This document shows positions 7,128-16,333 of a stretch of DNA of 64,000 nucleotides, piece after piece. Position 1 is the stretch's first letter, and the number at the start of each line of letters is the position of its first letter. The stretch is taken from assembly GCA_018262715.1 (NCBI GenBank), contig JADFDS010000008.1, positions 24,259 through 88,258 of the forward strand. Direction: 5' to 3'. The translations under genes were made by a program, and so were the position numbers. The notes beneath the pieces were generated by a model that was not told where the DNA came from, did not search any database, and saw nothing but the letters and a program-made list of their open reading frames with translations. Source of the DNA: Bacteroidota bacterium. GTDB taxonomy: Bacteria; Bacteroidota; Bacteroidia; Bacteroidales; VadinHA17.

Positions 7128-8933
7128 GTGGTGGATCGCGGAAGATATATAACAGGCAGCCTTGGACTGACAGTCCTGGCCACGCTTTTTGTGCTTTCGT
7201 GTGCAAAGATCAGCGCTCCCACGGGAGGGCCGAAGGATCTGGATCCTCCTGTGATACTGAAAAGCATTCCGGAGAACGGCTCCGTTCTGTTCACCGGCAA
7301 GTCATTCACCGTCATCTTTGATGAATATGTCGTCCTTGACCGCATAACGGAAAAATTCATGGTGTCACCTCCGCTGGCTACAAAACCCGACGTGAAACTA
7401 AGGGGAAAGAGCCTTGTTGTCAACTGGGAGGATGACCTGGCAGACAGCACCACCTACACTTTTTATTTCCAGGATGCCATCCGTGACAATAACGAAAACA
7501 ACCCGATCAACAATTACCAGTATGTTTTTTCGACCGGACCGGTTCTCGACTCACTCTCGCTGACCGGCAACGTGTTCAATGCCTCTGATCTGGAGATAGT
7601 TGAAGATGTGACAGTTATCATGTACTCCAACCTGTCAGATACTGCGCCCCGCACCATCCTTCCGGCATATATATCCAGGCCGGATCCGTCGGGCGGGTTC
7701 ATGATAAGCAACATCAGGCCCGGAAACTACAGGCTCTTCGCCCTGAAGGACCTTAACGGCAATACCAGGTACGATCTTGCTGATGAGATATTTGCCTTCG
7801 GCGACTCTGTCATCGTCATCACCCCTGACAACTACTTCGGCCTTGTGCCCGACACTGTCACATACAGGCCCGCAAATGCCACCGAGACCACCAAACCCGA
7901 TAAGTTCGTTTACGGGCTTCACAGGCTCTATGCCTTTCAGGATCCGCCGAAGCAGCAATACCTGACATTCACCGAGAGGAAGAGCTCATGGGGTATCAGC
8001 TTCGGAATGGCATTGCCGTCTGACAGCGGACAGGTGTCGGTAACCCTGCCCGAAGCTGACAGTTCATCATGGTACATGGAGCACAACGTGGCACGTGATA
8101 CCTTCTTGATATGGGTGACCAATCCCGATGTGTACAGCCGTGATCTGGTGGATGCCATTCTCACCTATCCGTTTACTGACAGCACCGGTGCGATTATCGC
8201 GAAAACCGACACCATCAGTTTCAGATATATGAAGCCTGCCGCCCCGAGGGGAGGCGCCGGAAGGACGCCGGGACTGAGCATCACCACCAATATTTCCGGA
8301 AAGATCAGACCGGGCACAGTGCCGTTGTTCAGATCAGCCACACCGCTTGCAGATCCTGATACATCGCTCATAAGGCTGACCCGGACGGTTGACTCGGTTC
8401 AGGTTGTGCTTCCTTACGAGTTTGTAAGAGATACGGTCTCGTCCCGCCTCCTGTTCCTGAAGGCGCAGCTCGAGCCGGGAGCGACCTACTCGCTGCTGTG
8501 CAGGAAGGGAGCTTTCAGCGATATCTTCGGAGTGGCCAGTGACTCTGCGATGTACCGAATCTCTGTAGCTACTGAAGAGGATTACGGAAGCCTCAGGATT
8601 AAGATTGCCGGCTATGAGGGAAGGGTGATAATTCAGCTGACCGCGGATGCTAAGGACAAGGTGATACGTGAAGAGTCACTTACCAGCCCCGGAGAGGTCT
8701 CGTTCCCGCTTCTTGAAAAAGGGAAGTACAGGCTGAAGGCGATCTACGATCTTGATTCGGACGGGAAATGGACCACCGGGGACTTTAATGCCGGAAGGCT
8801 GCCCGAACCGGTCACATATTACCCGGCTGAGCTGGAAGTCAAGATTAACTGGGCCCTGGTGCAGGACTGGGATATCGGAGAGATGTATGTCAAGGATGTT
8901 TCGCTGCGGAATAAGCCCGCAACAAGGAGGTAA
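7128..8933 (+). CDS. Ig-like (SbsA-type) domain lipoprotein
   Basis: About 600 residues. From GTG 7128/7131 the protein opens with a lipoprotein signal peptide ending in VLATLFVLSC, so Cys would be lipidated; the ATG at 7011 would put 40 unrelated residues before it and overlap the lgt promoter. After the Cys come SAPTGGPKDLDPP and a Big_5/SbsA Ig-like domain (IPENGS...FDEYV...ITEKF...YTFYF), widespread in Bacteroidota envelope proteins of unknown role. A carboxypeptidase-like stretch (NGNTRYDLADE) and a similar C-terminal one (YDLDSDGKWTTGDF) suggest two further beta domains. Its stop is 4 bp before the GH125 start, so they are co-transcribed. Confidence 0.85.
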   Translation: MVDRGRYITGSLGLTVLATLFVLSCAKISAPTGGPKDLDPPVILKSIPENGSVLFTGKSFTVIFDEYVVLDRITEKFMVSPPLATKPDVKLRGKSLVVNWEDDLADSTTYTFYFQDAIRDNNENNPINNYQYVFSTGPVLDSLSLTGNVFNASDLEIVEDVTVIMYSNLSDTAPRTILPAYISRPDPSGGFMISNIRPGNYRLFALKDLNGNTRYDLADEIFAFGDSVIVITPDNYFGLVPDTVTYRPANATETTKPDKFVYGLHRLYAFQDPPKQQYLTFTERKSSWGISFGMALPSDSGQVSVTLPEADSSSWYMEHNVARDTFLIWVTNPDVYSRDLVDAILTYPFTDSTGAIIAKTDTISFRYMKPAAPRGGAGRTPGLSITTNISGKIRPGTVPLFRSATPLADPDTSLIRLTRTVDSVQVVLPYEFVRDTVSSRLLFLKAQLEPGATYSLLCRKGAFSDIFGVASDSAMYRISVATEEDYGSLRIKIAGYEGRVIIQLTADAKDKVIREESLTSPGEVSFPLLEKGKYRLKAIYDLDSDGKWTTGDFNAGRLPEPVTYYPAELEVKINWALVQDWDIGEMYVKDVSLRNKPATRR

Positions 8934-8937
8934 ACAG

Positions 8938-10368
8938 ATGTCGACACGCAGGAAGTTTATCAGGAACAGCATGGTGGCAGGGGCGGCGTTCTCTGCCGGG
9001 ATACCTTCATTTGTCTCAGCCAGTAACCGGAAGAGGCCTTCGGTAAGACCCGCTGCCAGGGTGCGAAAATTCCGCAGCAAGGCTGTAGAGGAGACTATCA
9101 AAGAGATTGAGTCATTCCTGGGGTCTGACAATGAGCTGGCATGGCTCTTCTCGAACTGTTTTCCCAACACCCTTGACACCACTGTCAACTTTTCCGAAAA
9201 GGAAGGCAGGCCAGATACCTTTGTCATCACCGGTGATATCAATGCGATGTGGCTGCGTGACTCCTCGGCCCAGGTGTGGCCCTATGTGTCACTTGCCCCG
9301 GGTGACCCGCAGCTGAAGGATCTCATTGCCGGTGTGATCAACAGGCAGGTTAAGTGCATTCATATTGATCCTTATGCCAATGCCTTCAACGATGGTCCTG
9401 GCCAGAGCGAATGGATGAATGACCTGACCGACATGAAACCGGAGCTGCATGAGCGCAAGTGGGAGATTGACTCACTCTGTTATTCTGTCAGGCTGGCTCA
9501 CGGGTACTGGAAAGCCACCGGAGACACCTCTGTTTTTGATTCCTCGTGGTCATCGGCGATGAGGCTGATCATCAAAACATTCCGCGAACAGCAGCGCAAG
9601 GACAATCCGGGTCCCTACAAGTTCCAGAGGGTTACAGGCTGGCAGACCGATACTGTTGCCGGAGCCGGTTATGGCAATCCGGTCAATCCGGTGGGCCTGA
9701 TCGTCTCAATCTTCAGGCCGTCAGATGATGCAACCATATGGCCTTTCCTGGTTCCTTCAAACTATTTCGCGGTGAGCGCACTGCGCCAGATTGGCGAGAT
9801 TGCCGCCGATATCACCCGTGATGAGACTCTCCTGGTTGATGCCACCGCGCTGGCCGATGAGGTAGATGCCGCACTTGCGAAATATGCCCGTGCCGCTCAC
9901 CCGGAGCACGGAGAGATCATCCCCTACGAGACTGACGGGTATTTCAACTACAATTTCATGGATGATGCCAATGTTCCCAGCCTGCTCAGCATGCCATACC
10001 TTGGAACCATTGACCGGAGTGATCCGCTTTACCTGCGCACCCGCAAGTTTGTGCTGAGCAAAAGCAACCCGTACTATTTTTCAGGCATCAGCGGGCATGG
10101 TGTGGGGAGTCCGCATACCGGCCTTGACCGCATCTGGCCCATTGCCATCATCATGAAGGCGCTGACAGCCTCGAACAATTATGATATCATCACATCGCTC
10201 AGGATGCTTAAAAATACCCATGCCGCAACGGGCTTCATGCATGAGTCGTTCATGAAGGACGATTCCTCGAAGTTCACACGCAAATGGTTTGCATGGGCCA
10301 ACACCCTGTTCGGGGAACTGGTTTTGCATACTTACAGGACACAGCCTGAGCTGCTTAAGGAAGTATAA
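8938..10368 (+). CDS. Glycoside hydrolase family 125 (exo-alpha-1,6-mannosidase type)
   Basis: 476 residues from the ATG at 8938, which follows a strong AGGAGG; the ORF-track start at 8752 lies inside the upstream gene. The N-terminus STRRKFI...FSAGIPSFVSA is a Tat-like signal peptide. The body carries GH125 landmarks: ITGDINAMWLRDSSAQVWPY, WEIDSLCYSVRLAHGYW, GWQTDTVAGAGYGNPVNPVG, RPSDDATIWPFLVPSNYF and SGISGHGVGSPHTG. GH125 enzymes are metal-independent exo-alpha-mannosidases trimming alpha-1,6-linked mannose from N-glycan-like structures. The next gene, a ROK kinase, starts 12 bp downstream, linking hydrolysis to sugar phosphorylation. Confidence 0.93.
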   Translation: MSTRRKFIRNSMVAGAAFSAGIPSFVSASNRKRPSVRPAARVRKFRSKAVEETIKEIESFLGSDNELAWLFSNCFPNTLDTTVNFSEKEGRPDTFVITGDINAMWLRDSSAQVWPYVSLAPGDPQLKDLIAGVINRQVKCIHIDPYANAFNDGPGQSEWMNDLTDMKPELHERKWEIDSLCYSVRLAHGYWKATGDTSVFDSSWSSAMRLIIKTFREQQRKDNPGPYKFQRVTGWQTDTVAGAGYGNPVNPVGLIVSIFRPSDDATIWPFLVPSNYFAVSALRQIGEIAADITRDETLLVDATALADEVDAALAKYARAAHPEHGEIIPYETDGYFNYNFMDDANVPSLLSMPYLGTIDRSDPLYLRTRKFVLSKSNPYYFSGISGHGVGSPHTGLDRIWPIAIIMKALTASNNYDIITSLRMLKNTHAATGFMHESFMKDDSSKFTRKWFAWANTLFGELVLHTYRTQPELLKEV

Positions 10369-10380
10369 AATCCATAACAT

Positions 10381-11334
10381 ATGAAAGAAGTAGTTGCCGG
10401 AGTTGACATTGGCGGAACAAACACCATGATTGGTTTTGTTGATGCTGATGGTGTCATTCATGCCGAGGGGAGGCTCTCGACGCCCGATTATGCCTTTGCA
10501 GATGATTTTGTCATTGCGCTTGACGCGAAGCTGAAGGAGATGGTGGCTGAGAACAGCGGACTGAAGCTGATCGGCATAGGTATCGGCGCACCGAATGCCA
10601 ACTTCAACAAGGGGACGATTGAGCTGGCGCCCAACCTGCGTTGGAAGGGGATCATCCCGCTTGTCAGGATAACCGAGAAGCTCACCGGCCTCAAGACCCG
10701 CATCACCAATGACGCCAATGCGGCAGCTCTTGGAGAGATGATCTTTGGCGCCGCGAAGGGTGTGAAGGACTTCATCATCCTGACCCTGGGCACGGGCCTC
10801 GGCAGCGGCATCGTTGTTGACGGCGAGGTGGTGTACGGACATACCGGTTTTGCCGGTGAGCTGGGTCATATGACCGTGGTTGAGGGAGGCCGGGTGTGCG
10901 GATGCGGGCGCCGCGGCTGTCTTGAGACGTATGCATCAGCCACAGGGCTGGTCCGTACAGTTTTATCACTGCTCAGCGACCGCCGTGATGAGAGCCTGCT
11001 GCGGGAACTCAGGGGCAGTGAGATCACCTCACGGCGGATCGCTGAAGCCGCGGCGGCCGGCGATATCATCGCTCAGGAAGCTCTTGACCAGACCGCCCGG
11101 ATGATCGCACTCGGGATAGCCAACTCAATTATCTTCTCGAGCCCGGAGGTCATTTACCTGTTCGGCGGACTGGCAAAGGCAGGCGACGCCCTCTTCGTGC
11201 CGGTGCGGAAGTATGCTGACGAGCTGGTGCAGCCCGTCTTCCGCGGCACCTTCAGAGTGGAACCCTCAGGGTTACCCGAGGCGCAGGCGGCAATACTCGG
11301 TGCATCGGCCCTGATATGGAAAGAAGCGAGATAG
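10381..11334 (+). CDS. ROK family sugar kinase (glucokinase-like), copy 1
   Basis: 317 residues: N-terminal phosphate loop AGVDIGGTNT, catalytic Asp in ITNDANAAALGEM, TLGTGLGSG, and the ROK zinc motif with GELGH and CGCGRRGCLE. ROK kinases phosphorylate glucose, mannose, fructose or N-acetyl amino sugars at O6. There is no N-terminal HTH, so it is an enzyme, not a repressor. A close paralogue lies at 15339-16313. It sits 12 bp after the GH125 mannosidase, so mannose or a glycan-derived hexosamine is the likely substrate; the exact sugar cannot be read from sequence. Confidence 0.92.
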   Translation: MKEVVAGVDIGGTNTMIGFVDADGVIHAEGRLSTPDYAFADDFVIALDAKLKEMVAENSGLKLIGIGIGAPNANFNKGTIELAPNLRWKGIIPLVRITEKLTGLKTRITNDANAAALGEMIFGAAKGVKDFIILTLGTGLGSGIVVDGEVVYGHTGFAGELGHMTVVEGGRVCGCGRRGCLETYASATGLVRTVLSLLSDRRDESLLRELRGSEITSRRIAEAAAAGDIIAQEALDQTARMIALGIANSIIFSSPEVIYLFGGLAKAGDALFVPVRKYADELVQPVFRGTFRVEPSGLPEAQAAILGASALIWKEAR

Positions 11335-11344
11335 AAGCAGTCGG

Positions 11345-11420
11345 CAGCAGATACTGCGACTTGCGATTTGCGACGTTCGATTTTAACCGCAGACCGCGCA
11401 ACATTGCATATTTTTGGTTA
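11345..11420. repeat. Degenerate dispersed repeat in the gap after ROK copy 1
   Basis: CTGCGACTTGCGATTTGCGACG is the reverse-strand form of the CGCAAATCGC tail found in the dispersed elements, followed by a degraded CATTGCA end. No clear hairpin head is left. The rest of the 183-bp gap shows nothing else. Confidence 0.45.
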
Positions 11421-11517
11421 TGAATTACATTCAGATACCGCATAACTGTCACAGCATCGAAACCTCACACCACCTTCTTCCCGAACAAACCTATGTCACA
11501 CATAACAATAGCTAGAA

Positions 11518-12171
11518 ATGCGTATCATTGAGGTCAGAAGGCTGAAGACAGACAGGGAAATACCACCAATGGCAGAGGTGTCTGCCCGTCTCGACGAACT
11601 GGGCGAAGGCCACAGGATAGGAACAGTGAACTGGCAGAGCCATACATACAAACCTGAAGTGAGATTCAATATCGCCTGGGGCGAAAAGGAAATCTACATC
11701 AAGTACTATGTCCGCGAGGCACATGTCAAAGCCGAAAAGGGCACCACCAACGAGATGGTATGCGAGGACTCATGTGTAGAATTCTTCGTCTCACCGGAAG
11801 ATGACGGCATCTATTACAACTTCGAGTTCAATCCCATCGGTACCACGCTGATGGGCTCGGGTCACGGCCGCCATGACAGCGCACGCACAGATCCGGCCAT
11901 TGTCAACAACATCCGCCGACTCACCACCATGGGCAGCGAACCGTTCCCGGAGATTAGCGGAGACATCAGCTGGTCAATCACCGTGGCCATCCCCCTTGGA
12001 ACTTTCTTCAGGCATAGTGTCGGCAGCCTGGCAGGCAAAAGTTTCAGGGCAAACTTCTACAAGTGCGGCGACAAGCTGACCACCCCGCACTTCGTCACAT
12101 GGAACCCGGTTGGCACGGAAAAACCTGATTACCACAGGCCGGAATTCTTCGGAATTCTGAAGTTTATATAA
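11518..12171 (+). CDS. Carbohydrate-binding family 9-like protein
   Basis: 217 residues with the pattern of stand-alone CBM9-like proteins: WGEKEIYIKYYVRE, then CEDSCVEFFVSP, YYNFEFNPIGT and a C-terminal ANFYKCGDKLTTPHFVTWNP. In xylanases CBM9 binds sugar chain ends; single-domain versions in Bacteroidota are common but uncharacterised. No signal peptide is visible, so it would be cytoplasmic, which is unusual for a binding module. It lies between a ROK kinase and the phosphofructokinase and probably belongs to the same catabolic cluster. Confidence 0.8.
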   Translation: MRIIEVRRLKTDREIPPMAEVSARLDELGEGHRIGTVNWQSHTYKPEVRFNIAWGEKEIYIKYYVREAHVKAEKGTTNEMVCEDSCVEFFVSPEDDGIYYNFEFNPIGTTLMGSGHGRHDSARTDPAIVNNIRRLTTMGSEPFPEISGDISWSITVAIPLGTFFRHSVGSLAGKSFRANFYKCGDKLTTPHFVTWNPVGTEKPDYHRPEFFGILKFI

Positions 12172-12235
12172 CCATTTCAGTGTCTTCTTCTGCAAGTGAA
12201 CTGAATTCAAACAAACCACACCATAAAACCTGATT

Positions 12236-13441
12236 ATGATCAAGGGAAATGCAGTCATAGGCCAGTCGGGCGGACCGACTTCAGTAATCAACTCCAGCCT
12301 CGCCGGTGTGATAGACGCCGCAAAAAGATCAGGCCAGGTATCGGCGGTTTACGGCATGAATTACGGAATAGAAGGGTTCATGAACGAGTGGCTCTTTGAC
12401 CTCTCGGCCCAGCCGGCCGAGATCATTCATGGTTTGCGCCACACCCCATCCTCGGCCCTGGGATCATCCCGCTACAAGCTGAAGGATGATGATTTCCCGA
12501 AGATACTGAGCGTGCTGCAGAAATTTGACATCAGGTATTTCTTCCTGATCGGAGGGAATGACACAATGGACACAGTCAACAGGGTGGAGGCATATTGCCG
12601 CACCATGGGTTATGAGCTTACCGGTGTCGGCATACCCAAGACAGTTGACAATGACCTGTTCGGCACTGACCATACCCCCGGTTTTGCCTCGGCGGCATGG
12701 TCAAACATACTGAACGTGATGCAGGCAGGCACCCTGGCCCGTGACATGATGAAGGTTGACCAGTTTGTTGTCTACCAGACCATCGGCCGCGATGCGGGAT
12801 GGCTGGCTGCCGCCACGGCCCTGGCACGCCGCGATGAGGATGAAGCCCCGCACCTCATATATACACCCGAACATCCTTTTATCAGGGAAAAGTTCCTTGC
12901 CGATGCAGATCACTGCATCAGGAGGTACGGCTGGGTCTTCGTCGTTGCCGGCGAGGGAATCAAATATGAAGACGGCACGCCGGTCAGCGCTTCGGTGGTG
13001 AAGGACAAATTCAGCAACACGGAGTTTGGAGCCATGGGGGGCGCCAGCGTGGCCATCACCCTTCACCGTATGCTTTCATCAGAGTTCGGCATCAGGGGCG
13101 AGTTCCAGGTGCCTGAGTCGCTTATAATGAGCGATTATGTCAGGGCGCTTCCCGCCGACCTTGAGGAGGCTTACCGCTGCGGCATCGAGGCTGTCCGCAT
13201 GGCCGAAAGGGGTGAGTCGGGGAAGATGGTGACAATCGAAAGAAAATCAGATGACCCGTATGAGGTCGTCTACGGAATGGTTCCCCTCGGCAAGGTGGCT
13301 ATCGCCGCCAGGCCCATGCCTGAAGAGTATTTCAATGCTGCGGGCAATTATGTCTCTGACGCTTTTGCCAGGTATATGAAGCCTTTGGCCGGAGCAATTC
13401 CGGAGTTTGTGAGACTGAAAAAGATCATGGTAATTAAATAA
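12236..13441 (+). CDS. 6-phosphofructokinase, PPi-type signature
   Basis: 401 residues of the PFK family: GQSGGPTSVINSSLAG at the N-terminus, GGNDTMDTVNR near residue 102, PKTVDNDLFGTDHTPGFASA, and QTIGRDAGWLAA. Lys in PKTVDND (ATP enzymes have Gly) and Asp in GGND (ATP enzymes have GGDG) are hallmarks of pyrophosphate-dependent enzymes, so it probably makes fructose-1,6-bisphosphate with PPi, reversibly. The first Asp of the usual GGDD is Asn here, an oddity also conceivable in a divergent PFK subgroup. It is 11 bp upstream of the PIG-L deacetylase, suggesting a shared transcript feeding fructose-6-phosphate into glycolysis. Confidence 0.9.
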   Translation: MIKGNAVIGQSGGPTSVINSSLAGVIDAAKRSGQVSAVYGMNYGIEGFMNEWLFDLSAQPAEIIHGLRHTPSSALGSSRYKLKDDDFPKILSVLQKFDIRYFFLIGGNDTMDTVNRVEAYCRTMGYELTGVGIPKTVDNDLFGTDHTPGFASAAWSNILNVMQAGTLARDMMKVDQFVVYQTIGRDAGWLAAATALARRDEDEAPHLIYTPEHPFIREKFLADADHCIRRYGWVFVVAGEGIKYEDGTPVSASVVKDKFSNTEFGAMGGASVAITLHRMLSSEFGIRGEFQVPESLIMSDYVRALPADLEEAYRCGIEAVRMAERGESGKMVTIERKSDDPYEVVYGMVPLGKVAIAARPMPEEYFNAAGNYVSDAFARYMKPLAGAIPEFVRLKKIMVIK

Positions 13442-13452
13442 AACCTAAAGCA

Positions 13453-14214
13453 ATGGCAACTGAGTTCAACAAGGTGGCGCTCTCAATCAACGCACACCCC
13501 GATGATGCCGAGGCATGGAATGCCGGGGCATTGAAGCTGCTGCATGACAGGGGGTATAAGATTGTGATTGCAACCATGACCGGGGGTGACCTTGGAGGGT
13601 GCAACATGAGCATGGAGGAGACGGCACGGGTACGCTATGAGGAGGCAAAGGCCGCAGCCGCAGTGCTTGATGCAGAGTACTATACCATGGGAGGCATTGA
13701 CGGTTCGCTGTTTGACAGTCGCGAGATGCGCCTGAAGGTGATCTCGCTGATGCGCAGGGTACGTGCCGGTATCGTCTTCACCCACCTGCCCAATGACTAT
13801 CATCCTGACCACAGGGCAACGGCTGCCATAGCAGAAGCCGCTGCAATGGTGGCCTCGCTTGACCCGGTGCCTGTTCCTGAGAAACCATTGGAGGTCACCC
13901 CCCTCCTTTATCATACCTCGCCCCTGACGCTGAGTGATCCGTTGGGATCGCAGCTTACGCCGCCCCATTTCTTCGTTGATGTCACCAGTGCGGTGCAGAC
14001 CAAGATCGAGATGCTGGGCAGGCATGTCTCACAGCTTGAGCTGATGAAACACATGCACAAGATCGATGATTTCTTCGGCTATGTACTGGAGGGTAACAAA
14101 AACTACGGTAAATTAGCGGGTGTAGAATATGCCGAGCCGTACTGGCAGCACCTGGGCGGCGGATTCCAGAAAGACCCGCAGGTGCAGCGCGACCTGAAAG
14201 AATACATTGTATAA
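13453..14214 (+). CDS. PIG-L/LmbE family deacetylase
   Basis: 253 residues with the zinc motif AHPDDAE near residue 15 and the second metal motif HPDHRA near residue 117, plus the TMTGGDLGG loop. The family removes N-acetyl groups from GlcNAc-containing substrates (GlcNAc-PI, mycothiol precursor, diacetylchitobiose, bacillithiol precursor). No signal peptide, so the substrate is cytoplasmic. It lies between a phosphofructokinase and an SIS-domain gene. That order suggests it deacetylates GlcNAc or GlcNAc-phosphate for catabolism, replacing NagA, which is absent from the window. Thiol (bacillithiol) synthesis is the main alternative. Confidence 0.9.
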   Translation: MATEFNKVALSINAHPDDAEAWNAGALKLLHDRGYKIVIATMTGGDLGGCNMSMEETARVRYEEAKAAAAVLDAEYYTMGGIDGSLFDSREMRLKVISLMRRVRAGIVFTHLPNDYHPDHRATAAIAEAAAMVASLDPVPVPEKPLEVTPLLYHTSPLTLSDPLGSQLTPPHFFVDVTSAVQTKIEMLGRHVSQLELMKHMHKIDDFFGYVLEGNKNYGKLAGVEYAEPYWQHLGGGFQKDPQVQRDLKEYIV

Positions 14215-14230
14215 CAATAACTTAACTGAC

Positions 14231-15256
14231 ATGAACCTGACCGAGAAGAAGTTCAATAAGTTTGCGCTGGTGCGCGAAATGATGGAAACTCCCGGAATAG
14301 TCAAATCATTCCGTCCCGAATCTTCCATTCCTTTCATTCCTGCCTTTAAAAAGAAGAAAGGTCTCTTCCTGACGGGAGAGGGAAGCAGCAGGCTCTTCCC
14401 CGCGAAGAGGGCCATCTTTGCCAACCTCAGGAAGGAGTTCCTCCTGCCGGTCCTCACCGAAGGATGCACCCAGGCCCTTGAGTACAACCTGAAGGACTTC
14501 GTGGTCTTTGCGGCTTCCAACTCGGGTCAGACCAAGGAAGTCATCAGGCTCGTCGAGAAGCTGAAAAAGAAAAAGCATGACGCCGTTTTCGGCCTTACGG
14601 CCAACAAAAACACCAAACTGGAGGAGTTCGCCCATGCGGCTCATGTGCTTAAGTGCGGCAAGGAGGATGCCGTAGCCGCCACCAAGTCAGTGGTTGAGCA
14701 GGCTCTCTTCTATGACTCGCTGCTGCGCGCCCTCAGGGGAGAGAAGATGACCGGACTGCGCAAGGCTGCATCGCAGATGGAGGAGGTGCTGACAGCGAAA
14801 ATTGACAAAAAGATCATTGCCATGATGCATGATGCGGAGATGATCTGGTTCGCGGGACGCGATAACGGTGTGGCCGCCGAACTGGCTCTCAAAACCAACG
14901 AGATCACCCGCAAGAAATCAGGTTTCCTCGAGGGAACTTTCGCCCTGCATGGCATCGAGGAGGTGATGAACCGGGGTGATGTGCTCATCTGGGTCGACCC
15001 CTTCGAACATGACCGCGACAAGTTCATGGAGTGCATCGTCAAGGGTGTGGGGGTGAATGTCATTGCCATCTCGGATGAGAAGACCGACTTCCCGACCATC
15101 GTCATCCCGAAGGGAGGCGACTATGCCGAGTACCTGCAGCTGACTGCCGGGTGGAACCTGCTGGTTGAGACCGGCATCTCCCTCGGCATTGACCTTGACC
15201 ATCCCGTGCGCGCACGGAAGGTTGGCAATGAGTACGTTCCGGCAGCTAAAAAGTAG
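14231..15256 (+). CDS. SIS-domain sugar isomerase/deaminase (GlmS-like isomerase half)
   Basis: About 341 residues from the ATG at 14231; the ORF-track start at 14207 overlaps the upstream gene and adds eight residues without family character. Two SIS domains are visible: LFLTGEGSSRLFPAK and FAASNSGQTKEVIRLVEKL in the first, IWFAGRDNGVAAELALKTNEIT and GTFALHGIEEVM in the second, as in the isomerase half of GlmS, AgaS, FrlB and archaeal GlmD. No glutaminase domain is fused, so synthesis with glutamine is unlikely. After a PIG-L deacetylase, glucosamine-6-phosphate deaminase is my best reading. The gap to the deacetylase is 16 bp. Confidence 0.88.
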   Translation: MNLTEKKFNKFALVREMMETPGIVKSFRPESSIPFIPAFKKKKGLFLTGEGSSRLFPAKRAIFANLRKEFLLPVLTEGCTQALEYNLKDFVVFAASNSGQTKEVIRLVEKLKKKKHDAVFGLTANKNTKLEEFAHAAHVLKCGKEDAVAATKSVVEQALFYDSLLRALRGEKMTGLRKAASQMEEVLTAKIDKKIIAMMHDAEMIWFAGRDNGVAAELALKTNEITRKKSGFLEGTFALHGIEEVMNRGDVLIWVDPFEHDRDKFMECIVKGVGVNVIAISDEKTDFPTIVIPKGGDYAEYLQLTAGWNLLVETGISLGIDLDHPVRARKVGNEYVPAAKK

Positions 15257-15338
15257 AATCCTGCTGCCAGGTTACAGTTTTTTTTCGCAGCTATGATCTA
15301 AAGCGTATATTTACGTTAAGCAAACTCTCTTTCTGAAT

Positions 15339-16313
15339 ATGGAAAAGGTAAAAACTGTTGCAGGGATTGATATCGGAGGCACCAACACCACTTTCGGGTT
15401 TGTTGACCGGTCAGGAAAGATCCTGGCCGAGGACCAGATCATCACAACCCATTATGATGAGCCTGAGGTTTTTGTTGCTGCGCTCTATGAGAAGATGATG
15501 ATCACCGCGCAGAAATCCGGAAATGATTTTGAGATTCTCGGGTATGGAATAGGGGCACCAATGGGTAACATCAACAAGGGAACCATTGAGTACCCTGCTG
15601 ACCTGCCATGGAAGGGGATCATCCCGCTGGCTGATATTTTCGAGCGCCACACCTCGCTGCCGGTCATCGTCACCAACGATGCCAACGCGGCAGCCGTGGG
15701 CGAGATGATCTACGGCGGCGCCAGGGAGATGAAGAACTTCGTGGTGATAACCCTCGGCACCGGCCTCGGCAGCGGCTTCGTCGTTGACGGCAAGCTGGTA
15801 TACGGCCATGACGGCTTCGCGGGCGAGATAGGACATACAACCATTAGGCCTGGGACGTCAAACCGCGACTGCGGATGCGGACGGAAGGGGTGCCTCGAGA
15901 CTTATGTCTCAGCAACGGGCCTGAAAAGGACGGTGCTGAAGATAATGGCAGACAGGCTTGACAACAGCGAACTGCGGAAGCACAGCTTCGAAGAGCTTGA
16001 TTCGAAGATGATCTTTGAGGCTGCGCGCAGGGGTGACCCGATAGCCCTCGAGGCGTTTGAACACACAGGAGCCATGCTCGGGTTCAAGCTGGCCGATGTG
16101 GTGGCTCACACCAATCCCGAGGCTATCTTCCTCTTCGGGGGCCTCGCCCTCGCCAAGGAGCTGATCTTTGAACCGGCCAAAAAGCATATGGAGGAAAACC
16201 TTCTCTATATCTACCGTGACAAGGTGAAATTGCTGCCCTCGGAGCTGAGCACCCAGAATGCAGCGGTTCTTGGCGCGAGCTCACTGGTATGGTCTACGCT
16301 GGAGACAGCATGA
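15339..16313 (+). CDS. ROK family sugar kinase, copy 2
   Basis: 324 residues and a close paralogue of the kinase at 10381: AGIDIGGTNTTFGF, GIGAPMGNINKGTIEYP, VTNDANAAAVGEM, TLGTGLGSGFVV, GEIGHTT and CGCGRKGCLETY are near-identical in the two. As there, the zinc motif is complete and no HTH is present. It follows the SIS gene by 82 bp containing TATATTTA, a near match to the -7 box, so it may also have its own promoter. The pair may split glucose/mannose and (N-acetyl)glucosamine between them; which is which cannot be told. Confidence 0.92.
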   Translation: MEKVKTVAGIDIGGTNTTFGFVDRSGKILAEDQIITTHYDEPEVFVAALYEKMMITAQKSGNDFEILGYGIGAPMGNINKGTIEYPADLPWKGIIPLADIFERHTSLPVIVTNDANAAAVGEMIYGGAREMKNFVVITLGTGLGSGFVVDGKLVYGHDGFAGEIGHTTIRPGTSNRDCGCGRKGCLETYVSATGLKRTVLKIMADRLDNSELRKHSFEELDSKMIFEAARRGDPIALEAFEHTGAMLGFKLADVVAHTNPEAIFLFGGLALAKELIFEPAKKHMEENLLYIYRDKVKLLPSELSTQNAAVLGASSLVWSTLETA

Positions 16314-16333
16314 ATCCTGACTTCGGGAACTGA

